NCBI GenBank assembly: GCA_016930535.1
Contig: JAFGGN010000081.1
Coordinates: 1-45,390 of the forward strand
Reading direction: 5' to 3'
Origin: a bacterium
GTDB taxonomy: Bacteria > Zhuqueibacterota > QNDG01 > JAFGCO01
Length of the DNA: 45,390 nucleotides
Numbering within the stretch: the first letter of the stretch is position 1; the number at the start of each line of letters is the position of its first letter. The position numbers and the translations under genes were made by a program. This document shows positions 35,601-44,712 of this stretch, piece after piece. The notes under the pieces are model-generated. The model was not told where the DNA came from, did not search any database, and saw only the letters and a program-made list of their open reading frames with translations.

Positions 35601-38600
35601 AAGGTGCTGGCGGACCAGAACATACCCAAAGGACCGCCGGAAAAGAGTTATTTACGATGGGAGTTTTTCGGCCTGTCCATTCCGATATGGGGCATGGAGG
35701 AAATCGGCGCCAGTTCTTCCGAAGGCTTCACGCTGGCCGAGGAAGCCGCACTGATTTATATTCTGATTGGAAAAAATGCCGAGCGCCTCAAGGATTTTGC
35801 GACCGCGATCGATGTCGAGGAAAAACGGATCCGGATCTTTGAAGACCGGAAGGACAAACTGGCCCAGCGAATCAGTTACAACCGGCTCGGTCTGCTTTTC
35901 ATGAAACAGGCGCGGTACGAGGATGCGTGGGTCCGTTTTCAGAAGGCATTCGAGATGAGCCGTAAAGCGGAAGACGAGCGCGGCAAACGGATCAATCTGC
36001 TGAATATGGGCCAGATTGTCCTGGTGCAGATGTCGCAGGAGCAGAACTCCGTGTACCTGGCGGATATCCGGCAAATGCTCGACCGTGAGAAAAAGCGGCT
36101 GGAGCAGGAAAACGATTCCGGGCCGGATCTGGCTGCGTATCTTTCTCTGTCCGGCATGCTGAAACTCTATGAGGCGAACCTGTCACAGACGCAGGATTCC
36201 TTCGACGGCATCCTGCACAGACTGCAGATCCTGGCCGATGCGGATCAGGTACTGGCCGATGCCGCACGACTCTGTGCCGTAAACGGGCTCTGGCGCGAAC
36301 AAGCGATCACGCTGAAAAGCCGGGCTGAGGCCGCGGTTTCGGCGGGCGATCTGGAAAATGCGGTTCATCTGCTGATGCAGGCAGAGACCCTTTTCGAAAA
36401 GCACGGTGAAAATCTGTACCTGTGGCGCGTCCGGTATGCCCTGGCCCGTACCTGCTCTCAGCTGGGCGCATCCGTCCGGGACAGTCTGAACATGGCGGAT
36501 CCGCTTCGGTATTACGCTTCGGCCATGGATCTGCTCGAGGCCCTGCCTGTGTCCGAAGAGAACAGCGAACTGCGGCTCGCGGACCGAGAGGACAGGTGGC
36601 ATTTGTATACGGACGCGGCTGCGGCCTATGCCGGTGAGGGCAGGAACAGCGAGGCCCTGGCCGTCATCGAGCGCGGACGCCAGAAAAGGGTGGCGGATGT
36701 GCTGGCAAGAAGGCCGCCGGGACTGAGGCGCGAGCGCCACAAGAACCTGTGGCGCAACATCAGCGACGTGCGTGCACAGTTGAGTGAAGTCAGACAGCGG
36801 CTCCTCGCCGAAGAGGCGCTGGATAAAAAATCCCCCCGAATGCTCAGACTCAGGGACAGGGAAAAACTGCTGAATGACGAATACCGGGCATTCATGACGG
36901 ACATGCAGGAGGAAGATCCTGTTCTGGCCTATCTGTCGGGTGCGGCACCGGTTCAGATGTCCCGGATCCGGGCCTGCCTGTCTTCTCAGGGCGTCTTGTC
37001 CTATGTGACGGACCGGGACAGGCTGACCATTTATGCCATGGACAAAGATTCCGTGCGGATGCGGACCGTCCCCGTGCCGCTGGATTCCCTGGCTGAAACG
37101 GTCCGGCTGCTGTCCGTTGCCGGATTGCCGCAGGACAGCGTCAGGACCGTGGTCGATCGGCTTTCATCCTGGCTTGTTTCACCGGTGTCCGGCTGGCTCG
37201 AAAATCAGACCCGGCTCGTCGTTGTACCGGATGACGTAATCTGGAACGTGCCTTTCGAAAGGCTGAAAACAGCGGGAGATCAGCTTTTGGAGCTGATGAC
37301 CATCAGCTATGCACCCAGTCTGACCGCCTATCAGCTTGCGTTCGAACGGAAGCGGATCAATCAGTCCAGCCTCCTGATCGTGGGTGATACCTGGGATGCA
37401 TCCCTGAGTCAGAATCTGCCGCAGGAATGCACCGTACTTGCCGGTAACGGTGCCACGGAAACAGCCCTGAAACAGGCCGGCGCTTCCGCGGATCTCATTC
37501 ATGTCGAACGATGGATGCTGCCCAACGAGGCGAGCCCGCTCCAGGCATCCCTGATCCTGTTTGCCTCGGACGAAGACGACGGGTATGTGCGGCCCGAAGA
37601 ACTTTTTTCATGGGACATCGCATCCTCCCTGGTGAAGCTGCCCGCCGCGAGAACCGGAAACTTCTATCACAGCCTGGAGTTGTACACATACGCCCTGCTC
37701 TATGCGGGCACACCCACGGTGATTTTTTCGCGGACTCCTCAGACCGAGGAGATACGGCGCGATTTTGCACAGTCCTTTTATGACCGGTGTGTGACATCCG
37801 CATACGACGAGGCACTGAATATGACTCAGATTCTTCTGAGGGACCGGCACAGGGGTCCGGAGTGGGCCTCGTACGGACTGATGGGTTTCGAGGGTCTGAA
37901 CAGGCAGGCCCGGCTGGCGTTTGCGAGGGAGAACCTGGTCAGCACCGTGCTTGCGGGGCGGAACTATGTGAGAATGGGTGAATATGCGGATGCGATCGGC
38001 CTCTATGAGCAGGCGCTCGACATGGCCGAGTCCCTGAACGACAGCACCAGCAGACGGGGCATTATGATGGAAATCATCCGCTCGGGCATGCAGGGTGAGA
38101 TCTGGGACAAGGCCATCGTGTATCAGCAGAGGCTCATGAAGGCGGATACGCTTGCAGACAGGACCGGAGACCTCGAAGTGGCCCGGCAGAACCTGGTCAC
38201 TTTTTATTACCGCAACGGGCAGTTCGACAAGGCGGCCGAAACCAAGATCCGGGCGCTGGTCGGGCTGCGTGAGCAGGGGCGATTGCAGGAAGTGGCACAG
38301 GGTGCCATGGAGCTGGCCGTGATCTTCTCTTCGGCGCGCAACTACGATGCTGCGATCACCTGGGCCGAAGAGGCCTATATGACCTATATGTCCCTGGATC
38401 AGAATCCGGGCAAGGCCCGCGCCCTGATCTGGAAGGGCAGGGCGCTCCTGGACTCGGAACGGTTTTTCGAAGCCAGGGCCGCGTTCAGCCTGGCCATCGA
38501 GCTTCTCGATAAATCGGAAGAAAACGGATCCGGCAGTGATGCATTTGAAATGGCCACGGCCTATCAGCTTCGCGGCATTTGTCATGAAAATCTCAGCCTG

Positions 38601-40799
38601 TATCAGGACGCGCTCAGGGACCAGGCACAGGCCCTGGAAATTCTGGGCAAACTGGACCGTCCGCTTCAGACCGGCCAGGGGCATCAGTATCTGGCCAATG
38701 TGTACTGGAAAACAGGAAATTACCGCCAGGCGCTCGATCATGAATCCCTGGCCCTGGCCGAGTTCGAGAAGCAGAAACAGGGCAAGTACCTGGCCATGGC
38801 CTACAGCACCGAAGGGCTGATACACATGAGTCTCGGGGATATGGCGAAGGCCAAACAGTCCGAAGAAAAGGCCCTGGAGCTGGCCGTGTCCATTCAGAGC
38901 CGAGAAGACGAGGCCACTATTTTAAAAAATATTGGCCAGATCGCCATACAGGAAGGGGATTTACAGAAGGCCTATGCCTATTTTCAGCAGGCCACGGCCA
39001 TCGACAGCACACTGGACCTGCGCCGGGGCCTCTCCTATGATTACCGGAACCAGGGCATGCTGCTGATTCAGATGCGGCGATTTACGCAAGCCGTTTCGAA
39101 GCTGGAGCAGGGGCTGGAGCTGGCCGAATCCGTCCGGGATCCGCGGAACATGGCCCACTGTCATTATGGCCTGTCCCTGGCCCGGCTTCGCATGGGGCAT
39201 TTCAGCGAGGCTCTCGCGGCAGCGGACACCGGTCTTGGACTCACCGAACGGATTACGGTGCCGGAGCTGACCTGGCGCCTGTTCCGGCAGCGCGGTCAGA
39301 TTCACTGGGCACTGAAACAGCGGGAAGAGGCGTTCGGCGATTTCGGAGAGGCGGTCGAAATCGTGGAGAAAATACGGGCCGAACTGAAGGTCGAAGCGTT
39401 CAAGCAGGGCTTTTTTGACAGCAAGATGGATCTGTATCATGACACGGTCCGGCTGCTCCTCGAAATGCGCGACCGCAACCGGGCGTTTCAGTACGTGGAG
39501 CGTGCCAAGTCCAGGGATTTCATCGACATGCTGGCCAATCAGGAGTTCCAGGTGCCGGCCGGCCAGCGCCGGGTGCTCGAAACGGAGCAGCGCCTGAAAA
39601 TTCAGATCCAGGAGGTTCAGAATCATGCGGCCCGGCTGCACGGGCAGCCCCGGTTCGCGGATGAATTCCATGCCTGGCAGGATTCGCTCGTGCGGCTGCG
39701 CGGGGAGTATGAAGCGTTCATGACCCGTGTGCAGTCCGGAAATCCCGAACTGGCCTCGATGATCAGTGTCGATCCCTGGACAGTCGACATGCTGCAGCGG
39801 CATTTGCCGCAGGGAACCGCAGTTGTAGAATATTTCTGGGGGACGGAAACCGGCTATGTATGGGCGGTCACAGGAGAATCCGTGGGCATGGCCATGATCA
39901 ACGTATCCCAGGAGGCGCTCGCGCAGACCGTAATGAGCATGCGCAGCAATCTGGTCGCCCATCTGTCCGTGGACGAATCCCGCGTGCTGTACGACTGGCT
40001 CATCGCTCCGGTCAGCAGCTTTCTGGACAGCATCAGCCATGTGGTGTTTGTGCCCCACGGCATTCTGCATTATCTGCCGTTTTCCGCTCTGGAAGGCGGG
40101 AACGGGTTTTTAATCGACCGGTTTTCCATATCCCTGGCCCCGAGCGGAACGGTGCTGGGGTACTGCCTGGAGAAAGGCAGGCCGTGGCCGCAGGCTTCGG
40201 CAGAACTGCCCGTGCTGGCTTTCGGTAATCCGGATCTGGGGGACGAGCGAATGGACCTGGCCTATGCGGAAAAGGAGATTCTGTCGCTCGAGAGAGAGTT
40301 TACGGACGTCACCGCCTTTTTCGGGAAGAACGCGACCGAAGCGGCGGTCGGTCTGAACGCCGGAAGCGAAAGGCTGCTTCATTTTGCATGTCATGCCGTG
40401 TACGAAGCGGAAAATCCGCTGTTCAGCGCGCTGCTTCTGACCCCGACTCCGGAGGAAGACGGCCGTCTGGAGGCCCAGGAGATTTTCGGCATGCATCTCG
40501 ACTGCGATCTCGTGACCCTGAGTGCATGCGAGACCGGGCTGGGTAAAATCACCCAGGGGGATGAAATTATCGGTTTGTCCAGAAGCTTCATCTATGCGGG
40601 CACGCCCTCGGTGCTGACCAGCCTGTGGAAAGTGGACGATCTGGCCACGGCCGTGATGATGAAACGGTTTTACCGGTCGCTCGCGGAAGGGAACGGACGG
40701 GCCGAAGCCCTGCGCCGGGCCCAGATTATCGTTCGGGACCGTGTGAATCCGCATCCGTCCGCATGGGCCGCATTTCATATCACGGGCGATTTCAGATGA
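32646..40799 (+). CDS. Giant exported PD40-TPR-pseudoCHAT-TPR-CHAT protein
   Basis: This single 2717-residue frame has five parts. Residues 1-22 (KKLRIFSWLLMAAGSC) look like a lipoprotein signal with Cys22. Residues 30-320 carry six PD40/TolB-like propeller repeats of the form SPDGxWLxF. About 335-1330 is a long tetratricopeptide array. About 1335-1740 is a CHAT (caspase-like) domain in which the HFACHA and LSACETG motifs read HVERWM and LPAARTG, so His becomes Trp1623 and Cys becomes Ala1668. A second TPR array (about 1755-2240) leads into a C-terminal CHAT domain with His2583 and Cys2628 intact. The family are cysteine proteases driven by TPR-mediated sensing; the substrate is unknown. GGA lies 7 nt before the ATG. 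It follows the YdbL-like gene by 138 bp and precedes a terminator. Confidence 0.9.
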   Translation: MKNRLIKKLRIFSWLLMAAGSCMVPGEELSEIRQITTHPQMDFQPAVSPDGKWLAFTSSRSGNLDIWIRPLPRGKAVQVTYDRSEDVQPAWMPDSRSLVFMSKRRDAMGDLWRIRIRKTGTVRGKPEQLTTHLGWDQSPSVSPDGRYVAYISDMNGGLNVHIMDLKTGAKRALTTQSAAEPSWSPDGRWLVFTSFPASAYGDLTLAFMPPFFQNTRPEFTILTSEKVLDGQAKWSPDGRWIIFQRIQEDSNGDGLLTPEDHGSLWEKAVPDTIDRVLYKKPSVQLTSDLYHDASPAWHDTLIYFMSDRGQGEDIWVMPEHGMIPYESSVDAQYMDVYYRFGMVVTPPALHQALLGYRRVLTLFPDDSAWCARSWIRMGELELMLGRHARARTAFETVRREYGSWSRETAEAIVKEASIPSDDIDGRIALCESVLNFENQPGAVSEAYLLLGDLYNQQGDPGKSISAYSAAIASGTRYQSLTAQARLKIGDLFQEQGQAETARQHYLAVLREYGGTPLWRQRSIERIMSQVSGSTRERIAACQDIQLQASDLPALMAEAQLVIAQILMDQSQWAQALRELEQVPVLVPGLRWSHGKALLMQADIADRQNDFLKARQLLYSVIDEYDDVEAGLYRRKAEAQLFELSLRSAETSKALRDYPLAVSRYRTAMDLEPEDIRVHRGLVESSYYWQRQRDNGKLDSLIHDYQNILQRDPDRPVILYSLGLAFSYRGEREISMLNKSNEYLLAALESDYRFIQPYRTLGYNFELMERLTELEQAQKPGLIRKTGKVILTPFRWVKNVFDRSGESGPSQYYEKAIDVLTTAIELNDEKQDPRLEAEIAQNLANNFYNLGEYGFARAFRYYQKRLELDTVFYQPLEKAVFYSRAGHAAFALDEHEISEIYLKKSIALYESLGRESLKTAVQGRLAYLYQIRGDYQSAIDLYETITERAVRLRQWDAVIRGYRNIAYNYHMLWEPEDAIRYARKAEKVLADQNIPKGPPEKSYLRWEFFGLSIPIWGMEEIGASSSEGFTLAEEAALIYILIGKNAERLKDFATAIDVEEKRIRIFEDRKDKLAQRISYNRLGLLFMKQARYEDAWVRFQKAFEMSRKAEDERGKRINLLNMGQIVLVQMSQEQNSVYLADIRQMLDREKKRLEQENDSGPDLAAYLSLSGMLKLYEANLSQTQDSFDGILHRLQILADADQVLADAARLCAVNGLWREQAITLKSRAEAAVSAGDLENAVHLLMQAETLFEKHGENLYLWRVRYALARTCSQLGASVRDSLNMADPLRYYASAMDLLEALPVSEENSELRLADREDRWHLYTDAAAAYAGEGRNSEALAVIERGRQKRVADVLARRPPGLRRERHKNLWRNISDVRAQLSEVRQRLLAEEALDKKSPRMLRLRDREKLLNDEYRAFMTDMQEEDPVLAYLSGAAPVQMSRIRACLSSQGVLSYVTDRDRLTIYAMDKDSVRMRTVPVPLDSLAETVRLLSVAGLPQDSVRTVVDRLSSWLVSPVSGWLENQTRLVVVPDDVIWNVPFERLKTAGDQLLELMTISYAPSLTAYQLAFERKRINQSSLLIVGDTWDASLSQNLPQECTVLAGNGATETALKQAGASADLIHVERWMLPNEASPLQASLILFASDEDDGYVRPEELFSWDIASSLVKLPAARTGNFYHSLELYTYALLYAGTPTVIFSRTPQTEEIRRDFAQSFYDRCVTSAYDEALNMTQILLRDRHRGPEWASYGLMGFEGLNRQARLAFARENLVSTVLAGRNYVRMGEYADAIGLYEQALDMAESLNDSTSRRGIMMEIIRSGMQGEIWDKAIVYQQRLMKADTLADRTGDLEVARQNLVTFYYRNGQFDKAAETKIRALVGLREQGRLQEVAQGAMELAVIFSSARNYDAAITWAEEAYMTYMSLDQNPGKARALIWKGRALLDSERFFEARAAFSLAIELLDKSEENGSGSDAFEMATAYQLRGICHENLSLYQDALRDQAQALEILGKLDRPLQTGQGHQYLANVYWKTGNYRQALDHESLALAEFEKQKQGKYLAMAYSTEGLIHMSLGDMAKAKQSEEKALELAVSIQSREDEATILKNIGQIAIQEGDLQKAYAYFQQATAIDSTLDLRRGLSYDYRNQGMLLIQMRRFTQAVSKLEQGLELAESVRDPRNMAHCHYGLSLARLRMGHFSEALAAADTGLGLTERITVPELTWRLFRQRGQIHWALKQREEAFGDFGEAVEIVEKIRAELKVEAFKQGFFDSKMDLYHDTVRLLLEMRDRNRAFQYVERAKSRDFIDMLANQEFQVPAGQRRVLETEQRLKIQIQEVQNHAARLHGQPRFADEFHAWQDSLVRLRGEYEAFMTRVQSGNPELASMISVDPWTVDMLQRHLPQGTAVVEYFWGTETGYVWAVTGESVGMAMINVSQEALAQTVMSMRSNLVAHLSVDESRVLYDWLIAPVSSFLDSISHVVFVPHGILHYLPFSALEGGNGFLIDRFSISLAPSGTVLGYCLEKGRPWPQASAELPVLAFGNPDLGDERMDLAYAEKEILSLEREFTDVTAFFGKNATEAAVGLNAGSERLLHFACHAVYEAENPLFSALLLTPTPEEDGRLEAQEIFGMHLDCDLVTLSACETGLGKITQGDEIIGLSRSFIYAGTPSVLTSLWKVDDLATAVMMKRFYRSLAEGNGRAEALRRAQIIVRDRVNPHPSAWAAFHITGDFR

Positions 40800-40891
40800 T
40801 GCATGCGACAGGCCGGGTGCATGACAAACTTTTACTTGGATCTGAGTTTTGATTTGTTATTTTTCGGATGATTTCATTTTCGGCTGGCCGG

Positions 40892-40917
40892 AACCGGACG
40901 GCTGCAGCCGGTTTTTT
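40892..40917 (+). terminator. Terminator after the giant CHAT gene
   Basis: AACCGG (40892-40897) pairs with CCGGTT (40908-40913) across a 10-nt loop, and six T residues run from 40912 to 40917. An alternative pairing uses the inner GGCTGCAGCC. It separates the CHAT gene from the phosphatase gene. Confidence 0.65.
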
Positions 40918-40967
40918 ACAGTCATTTAAATAATCCGGTTTCGCTTCCGCATCTCTGAGGAACCTTC

Positions 40968-41801
40968 ATGCATGATCCGCACATATTCATCTCGACCGCC
41001 CGGAACGCGGCCCTCGAGGCCGGAGAAATTCTCAGGGACGGTTTCGGGCGTCTGAAATCCGGAGATGTCGCACTGAAGGGATTCGGTGATTATGTCACGG
41101 CCATGGATCATGCCTCGGAAAAGCACATCATCAGTCTCATAAGGCGGGATTTTCCGGATCACCGGATTATGGCCGAGGAATCGGGGTCCGACGGTGATAC
41201 GGGCGAATACCGATGGCTTATCGATCCGCTGGACGGCACGGCCAATTATGTGCATGGCATTCCCTTTTATTCCGTGTCCATCGCCATAGAGCATGGCGGC
41301 CGGCTGATGGCGGGTGTGGTTTATCACGTGGAACTGAACGAGATGTTCTCGGCCGAACCGGGACAGGGTGCAATGCTGAACGGCGAGCCCGTGCGTGTGA
41401 GCGACCGGAAAGGCCTGGACAAGGCCATGCTGGGCACCGGATTCCCCTGGCGGTCCAAACCCTATATCGGGGCCTACATGGATACATTTCAGCATCTGTT
41501 CATGCAGTCCGCGGGCATGCGGCGTATGGGATCCGCGGCCATCGATCTTTCGTATGTGGCCTGCGGCCGCCTGGACGGATTCTGGGAAATGCATCTGCGT
41601 CCCTACGATATCGGCGCCGGCATTCTCATGGTCCGCGAGGCAGGCGGTGTCGTGAGCGATTTCAACGGCGCGGATACGAGTCTCGCCAGCGGAAACGTGG
41701 TTGCCGCGAATCCGGAGATTCACCGGCAGATGCTGGAGATTACCGGGCAGCACCTTTCGGATGTCCCGGGCGTGGACGCGATTCAGGCGGGCACGGCCTG
41801 A
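40968..41801 (+). CDS. Inositol monophosphatase family protein
   Basis: This 277-residue enzyme of the Mg-dependent, Li-sensitive phosphatase family hydrolyses inositol phosphates or related sugar/adenosine phosphates. The metal site is seen as Glu70-Glu71 (MAEES), the signature WLIDPLDGTANYVHGIP with Asp86 and Asp89, and Asp214 in RPYDIGAGILMVREAGG. The exact substrate (inositol-1-P, fructose-1,6-bisphosphate, PAP or histidinol-P) cannot be decided by eye. GAGG lies 8-9 nt before the ATG. It starts 50 bp after the terminator and precedes the GH3 gene by 35 nt, so the two probably form an operon. Confidence 0.9.
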   Translation: MHDPHIFISTARNAALEAGEILRDGFGRLKSGDVALKGFGDYVTAMDHASEKHIISLIRRDFPDHRIMAEESGSDGDTGEYRWLIDPLDGTANYVHGIPFYSVSIAIEHGGRLMAGVVYHVELNEMFSAEPGQGAMLNGEPVRVSDRKGLDKAMLGTGFPWRSKPYIGAYMDTFQHLFMQSAGMRRMGSAAIDLSYVACGRLDGFWEMHLRPYDIGAGILMVREAGGVVSDFNGADTSLASGNVVAANPEIHRQMLEITGQHLSDVPGVDAIQAGTA

Positions 41802-41836
41802 GGCGATTAATATTTTTATCGATGGAGGGATTGTTT

Positions 41837-44497
41837 ATGAAAATACGCAAAGCCGGTTTGCTGATTTTATGGTTCTGCATCATGAGCGGCTTTCTCATTG
41901 CGCAGACCGAAGCGGTTCCGCCGTACAAAAATCCGGACCTGTCCGTGGATGCGCGTGTGAAGGATCTGGTGTCGCGCATGAACCTGGAAGAAAAAGTCGG
42001 TCAGATGATGGACACGGCCAAGGCGATTCCACGCCTGGATGTGCCCGTGTACAACTGGTGGAACGAATGCCTGCACGGCGTGGCCCGGGCCGGCGTGGCG
42101 ACCGTGTTCCCACAGGCCATCGGCCTGGCTGCCACATGGGACACGGAACTGATGTTCCATGTCGCGGATGTCATTTCAACGGAAGCGCGGGCCAAGTACC
42201 ACGAGGCTGTGCGGAACGGGAACAGGCGACGGTATTACGGACTTACCTTCTGGAGCCCGAATGTCAACCTGTTCAGGGATCCGCGCTGGGGCCGCGGCCA
42301 GGAAACCTACGGCGAGGATCCGTACCTGACCGGAAGGATGGGCGTGGCATTCGTAACCGGGCTTCAGGGAAATGATCCCAAATACTTTAAATCCATCGCC
42401 ACGCCCAAGCATTATGTGGTGCACAGCGGACCGGAGCCCCTGCGGCACGAGTTTGACGCAGTGACGTCCGCCCGGGTGCTTTACGATTCGTATCTGCCCG
42501 GATTCGATGCCTGTGTAAGGGAAGGCGGCGCGTATTCGGTCATGTGTGCATATAACCGGACCCTGGGCAAGGCCTGCTGCGGCAGCCCGCCACTCATGCA
42601 GACCATTCTGCGCGACTTCTGGGGGTTCGAGGGTTATGTGGTGTCGGACTGCGGGGCCGTGGACGACATTCATGCCAACCACCACCTGGTGAAAACGAGG
42701 CCCGAGGCCGCGGCCCTGGCCGTGAAATCGGGCACGGACCTGAACTGCGGGTTCGCGTACAATGCGCTGGGCGAGGCCGTAAAAAAGGGCCTGATCACGG
42801 AAGCCGGGCTCGATGTGGCGCTCATCCGCCTGTTTACGGCCCGCATGAAGCTGGGCATGTTCGATCCGCCCGAGCGCGTGCCCTTTGCACAGATACCGTT
42901 CGAGAAGAACGACTGCCCGGAGCATCAGGCACTTGCATTGGAAGCTGCACGTGAATCCCTCGTTCTGCTCAAGAACGATAACGGACTTCTTCCCCTGGAT
43001 GATAAAAAAGTGAAAACCATTGCCGTGATCGGACCCAATGCGGACCGGGAATCCGTGCTCCTGGGCAATTACAACGGCACGCCCTCCGCGCCTGTCCGAA
43101 TCCTGAAGGGCATCCGGGAAAGGGCGGGAGATGGAGTGGAGGTCCTGTATGAAAAAGGCTGCAACCTGGCGGGAAAATTCGATATGGTGAAGGCCATCCC
43201 TGCGGCGCTCTTGAGCTGCAACGGGCAGCCCGGACTCCAGGCCGAGTATTTCGATGCGCATGGCTTCCAGGGTGAGCCCAAGGTGGTCCGCATGGAAGAC
43301 GAGGTGAATTTCAACTGGTGGCACCGCGAGGCATTTCCGTTCGAGGAGGGGCAGCATTTTTCCGTCCGCTGGACAGGCACACTCGTTCCGGAGATTTCAG
43401 GGGATGTTATTTTTACGGTGCGCGGAAATTATGACATCCGGTTCTTTGTAAACGATGAACCGGTCGTCGAAATCCAGACTACCGGGCGGCCGGACAGAAA
43501 ACAGGCGGAAAAAACGCTCGTGGCCGGTGAAAAATACGCAATCAGGCTGGAGTACGATCAGGGCACACAGTTCCCGTTCATCTACCTGGCCTGGGCCAGA
43601 GAGGACAGGGACGCTTTTTCACGTGCTATTGCTACTGCAAACAAGGCCGACGTGATCGTGTTTGCGGGCGGCATCTCTCCGGAACTCGAGGGCGAGGAAA
43701 TGGACGTGCCCTATGCCGGATTCGAGGGCGGCGACCGCACGCGTATCGATCTGCCCGATGTGCAGCAGCAACTGATTAAGAGCCTGATTGCAACCAATAA
43801 ACCAGTGGTACTGGTTTTGAACAGCGGAAGCGCCCTGGCCGTGAACTGGGAACAGGAGCATGTGCCTGCCATCGTGCAGACCTGGTATCCGGGCCAGGCG
43901 GGCGGTACGGCCGTGGCAGAAGCACTGTTCGGAGACATCAACCCGGGCGGCCGGCTGCCGGTGACGTTTTACAGATCCGTGGACCAGCTGCCGCCTTTTG
44001 ACGATTATTCCATGACGGGCCATACGTACCGGTTCTTCAAAGACGATCCCCTGTACGCGTTCGGGTACGGCATGAGCTACACCACGTTCGCCTACAGCGA
44101 TTTAAAGGTTCCGAAGAAGATCCGGGCCGGCGAGCCGGTTCCCGTCAGTGTAAAGGTTAAAAATACGGGTACTGCAGCGGGCGATGAGGTGGTGCAGGTA
44201 TACGTGAAGGATATCGAAGCGTCTGTGCCCGTGCCCCTGTGGTCCCTGCAGGGTTTCAGGCGGGTATCCCTGGCACCGGGTGAAGAGCAGACCGTGGAAT
44301 TCACGCTCGAACCGAAACAGCTCGCGCTCATCACGGACAACCTGGAACGCCTGGTCGAACCGGGCGAGTTCACAATCGCGGTTGGCGGCGGCCTGCCGGG
44401 CGCAGCCGCAGCGACCACGGACGTGATCACGAAAACCCTGAACGTGACGGGCAAGCCCGCGGTGGTCGAGGTGCTGGTGTGGGAGGATCCCGAATAG
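41837..44497 (+). CDS. Secreted GH3 glycosidase with PA14 domain (beta-xylosidase/beta-glucosidase type)
   Basis: This 886-residue protein has a signal peptide (MKIRKAGLLILWFCIMSGFLIAQ). The GH3 N-terminal barrel carries YNWWNECLHGVARAG and FPQAIGLAATWD, typical of the xylosidase-like branch, and the nucleophile Asp271 in GFEGYVVSDCGA. The GH3 C-terminal domain is interrupted by a PA14 domain (about 466-585, from LQAEYFDAHGF) and resumes with LEGEEMDVPYAGFEGGDRT, holding the likely acid/base Glu. A fibronectin-III-like domain ends it. The enzyme removes terminal beta-xylose or beta-glucose units from plant or microbial glycans outside the cytoplasm. GGAGGG lies 7 nt before the ATG at 41837; a much longer frame upstream overlaps the phosphatase gene and is not used. 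Confidence 0.92.
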   Translation: MKIRKAGLLILWFCIMSGFLIAQTEAVPPYKNPDLSVDARVKDLVSRMNLEEKVGQMMDTAKAIPRLDVPVYNWWNECLHGVARAGVATVFPQAIGLAATWDTELMFHVADVISTEARAKYHEAVRNGNRRRYYGLTFWSPNVNLFRDPRWGRGQETYGEDPYLTGRMGVAFVTGLQGNDPKYFKSIATPKHYVVHSGPEPLRHEFDAVTSARVLYDSYLPGFDACVREGGAYSVMCAYNRTLGKACCGSPPLMQTILRDFWGFEGYVVSDCGAVDDIHANHHLVKTRPEAAALAVKSGTDLNCGFAYNALGEAVKKGLITEAGLDVALIRLFTARMKLGMFDPPERVPFAQIPFEKNDCPEHQALALEAARESLVLLKNDNGLLPLDDKKVKTIAVIGPNADRESVLLGNYNGTPSAPVRILKGIRERAGDGVEVLYEKGCNLAGKFDMVKAIPAALLSCNGQPGLQAEYFDAHGFQGEPKVVRMEDEVNFNWWHREAFPFEEGQHFSVRWTGTLVPEISGDVIFTVRGNYDIRFFVNDEPVVEIQTTGRPDRKQAEKTLVAGEKYAIRLEYDQGTQFPFIYLAWAREDRDAFSRAIATANKADVIVFAGGISPELEGEEMDVPYAGFEGGDRTRIDLPDVQQQLIKSLIATNKPVVLVLNSGSALAVNWEQEHVPAIVQTWYPGQAGGTAVAEALFGDINPGGRLPVTFYRSVDQLPPFDDYSMTGHTYRFFKDDPLYAFGYGMSYTTFAYSDLKVPKKIRAGEPVPVSVKVKNTGTAAGDEVVQVYVKDIEASVPVPLWSLQGFRRVSLAPGEEQTVEFTLEPKQLALITDNLERLVEPGEFTIAVGGGLPGAAAATTDVITKTLNVTGKPAVVEVLVWEDPE

Positions 44498-44525
44498 GAG
44501 CGGGATTTTCATTCTTGGCAATTAC

Positions 44526-44555
44526 AACCCCGGGGTGCGTGCTCCGGGGTTTTTT
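44526..44555 (+). terminator. Terminator after the GH3 gene
   Basis: AACCCCGG (44526-44533) and CCGGGGTT (44544-44551) form an 8-bp stem with a 10-nt loop, and the T-run continues to 44555. It closes the phosphatase-glycosidase unit. Confidence 0.9.
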
Positions 44556-44698
44556 GTACTGAAGGTGAGCCAGCGTTCTTTGTGAAATCCTATTCAGGAG
44601 AAAAAGAGGACGCGCAGGATGCTTATGCCCCCTATCATCCCCCTTTTACATCTTTCAAACCATTCGATTTTTATAAGGATACGAGCGATAATTTATCG

Positions 44699-44712
44699 AC
44701 ACTACGTAGTGT
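44699..44712. repeat. Palindrome followed by a partial direct repeat
   Basis: ACACTACGTAGTGT is a perfect 14-bp palindrome. The core TACGTAGT recurs 10 bp downstream as TACGTAGT (44715-44722), giving two overlapping tandem copies. Candidate protein-binding site; nothing else supports a function. Confidence 0.5.

Noticed and set aside
38961..40070. A 369-codon minus-strand frame opposite the C-terminal CHAT region
   Set aside because: The plus-strand frame has TPR and CHAT motifs throughout; the antisense translation is His/Gln/Pro-rich and featureless.
32646..40799. TPR-CHAT protein as a type III-E CRISPR (Craspase) component
   Set aside because: No gRAMP/Cas7-11 gene, no CRISPR array, and the leader suggests export; only the general TPR-CHAT architecture is shared.
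41213..41836. Upstream extension of the GH3 reading frame by about 200 codons
   Set aside because: It overlaps the phosphatase gene in another frame, and the signal peptide with a strong ribosome-binding site fixes the start at 41837.
42176..43357. A 393-codon minus-strand frame opposite the GH3 gene
   Set aside because: The GH3 catalytic motifs on the plus strand run through the same bases; the antisense frame lacks any recognisable domain.
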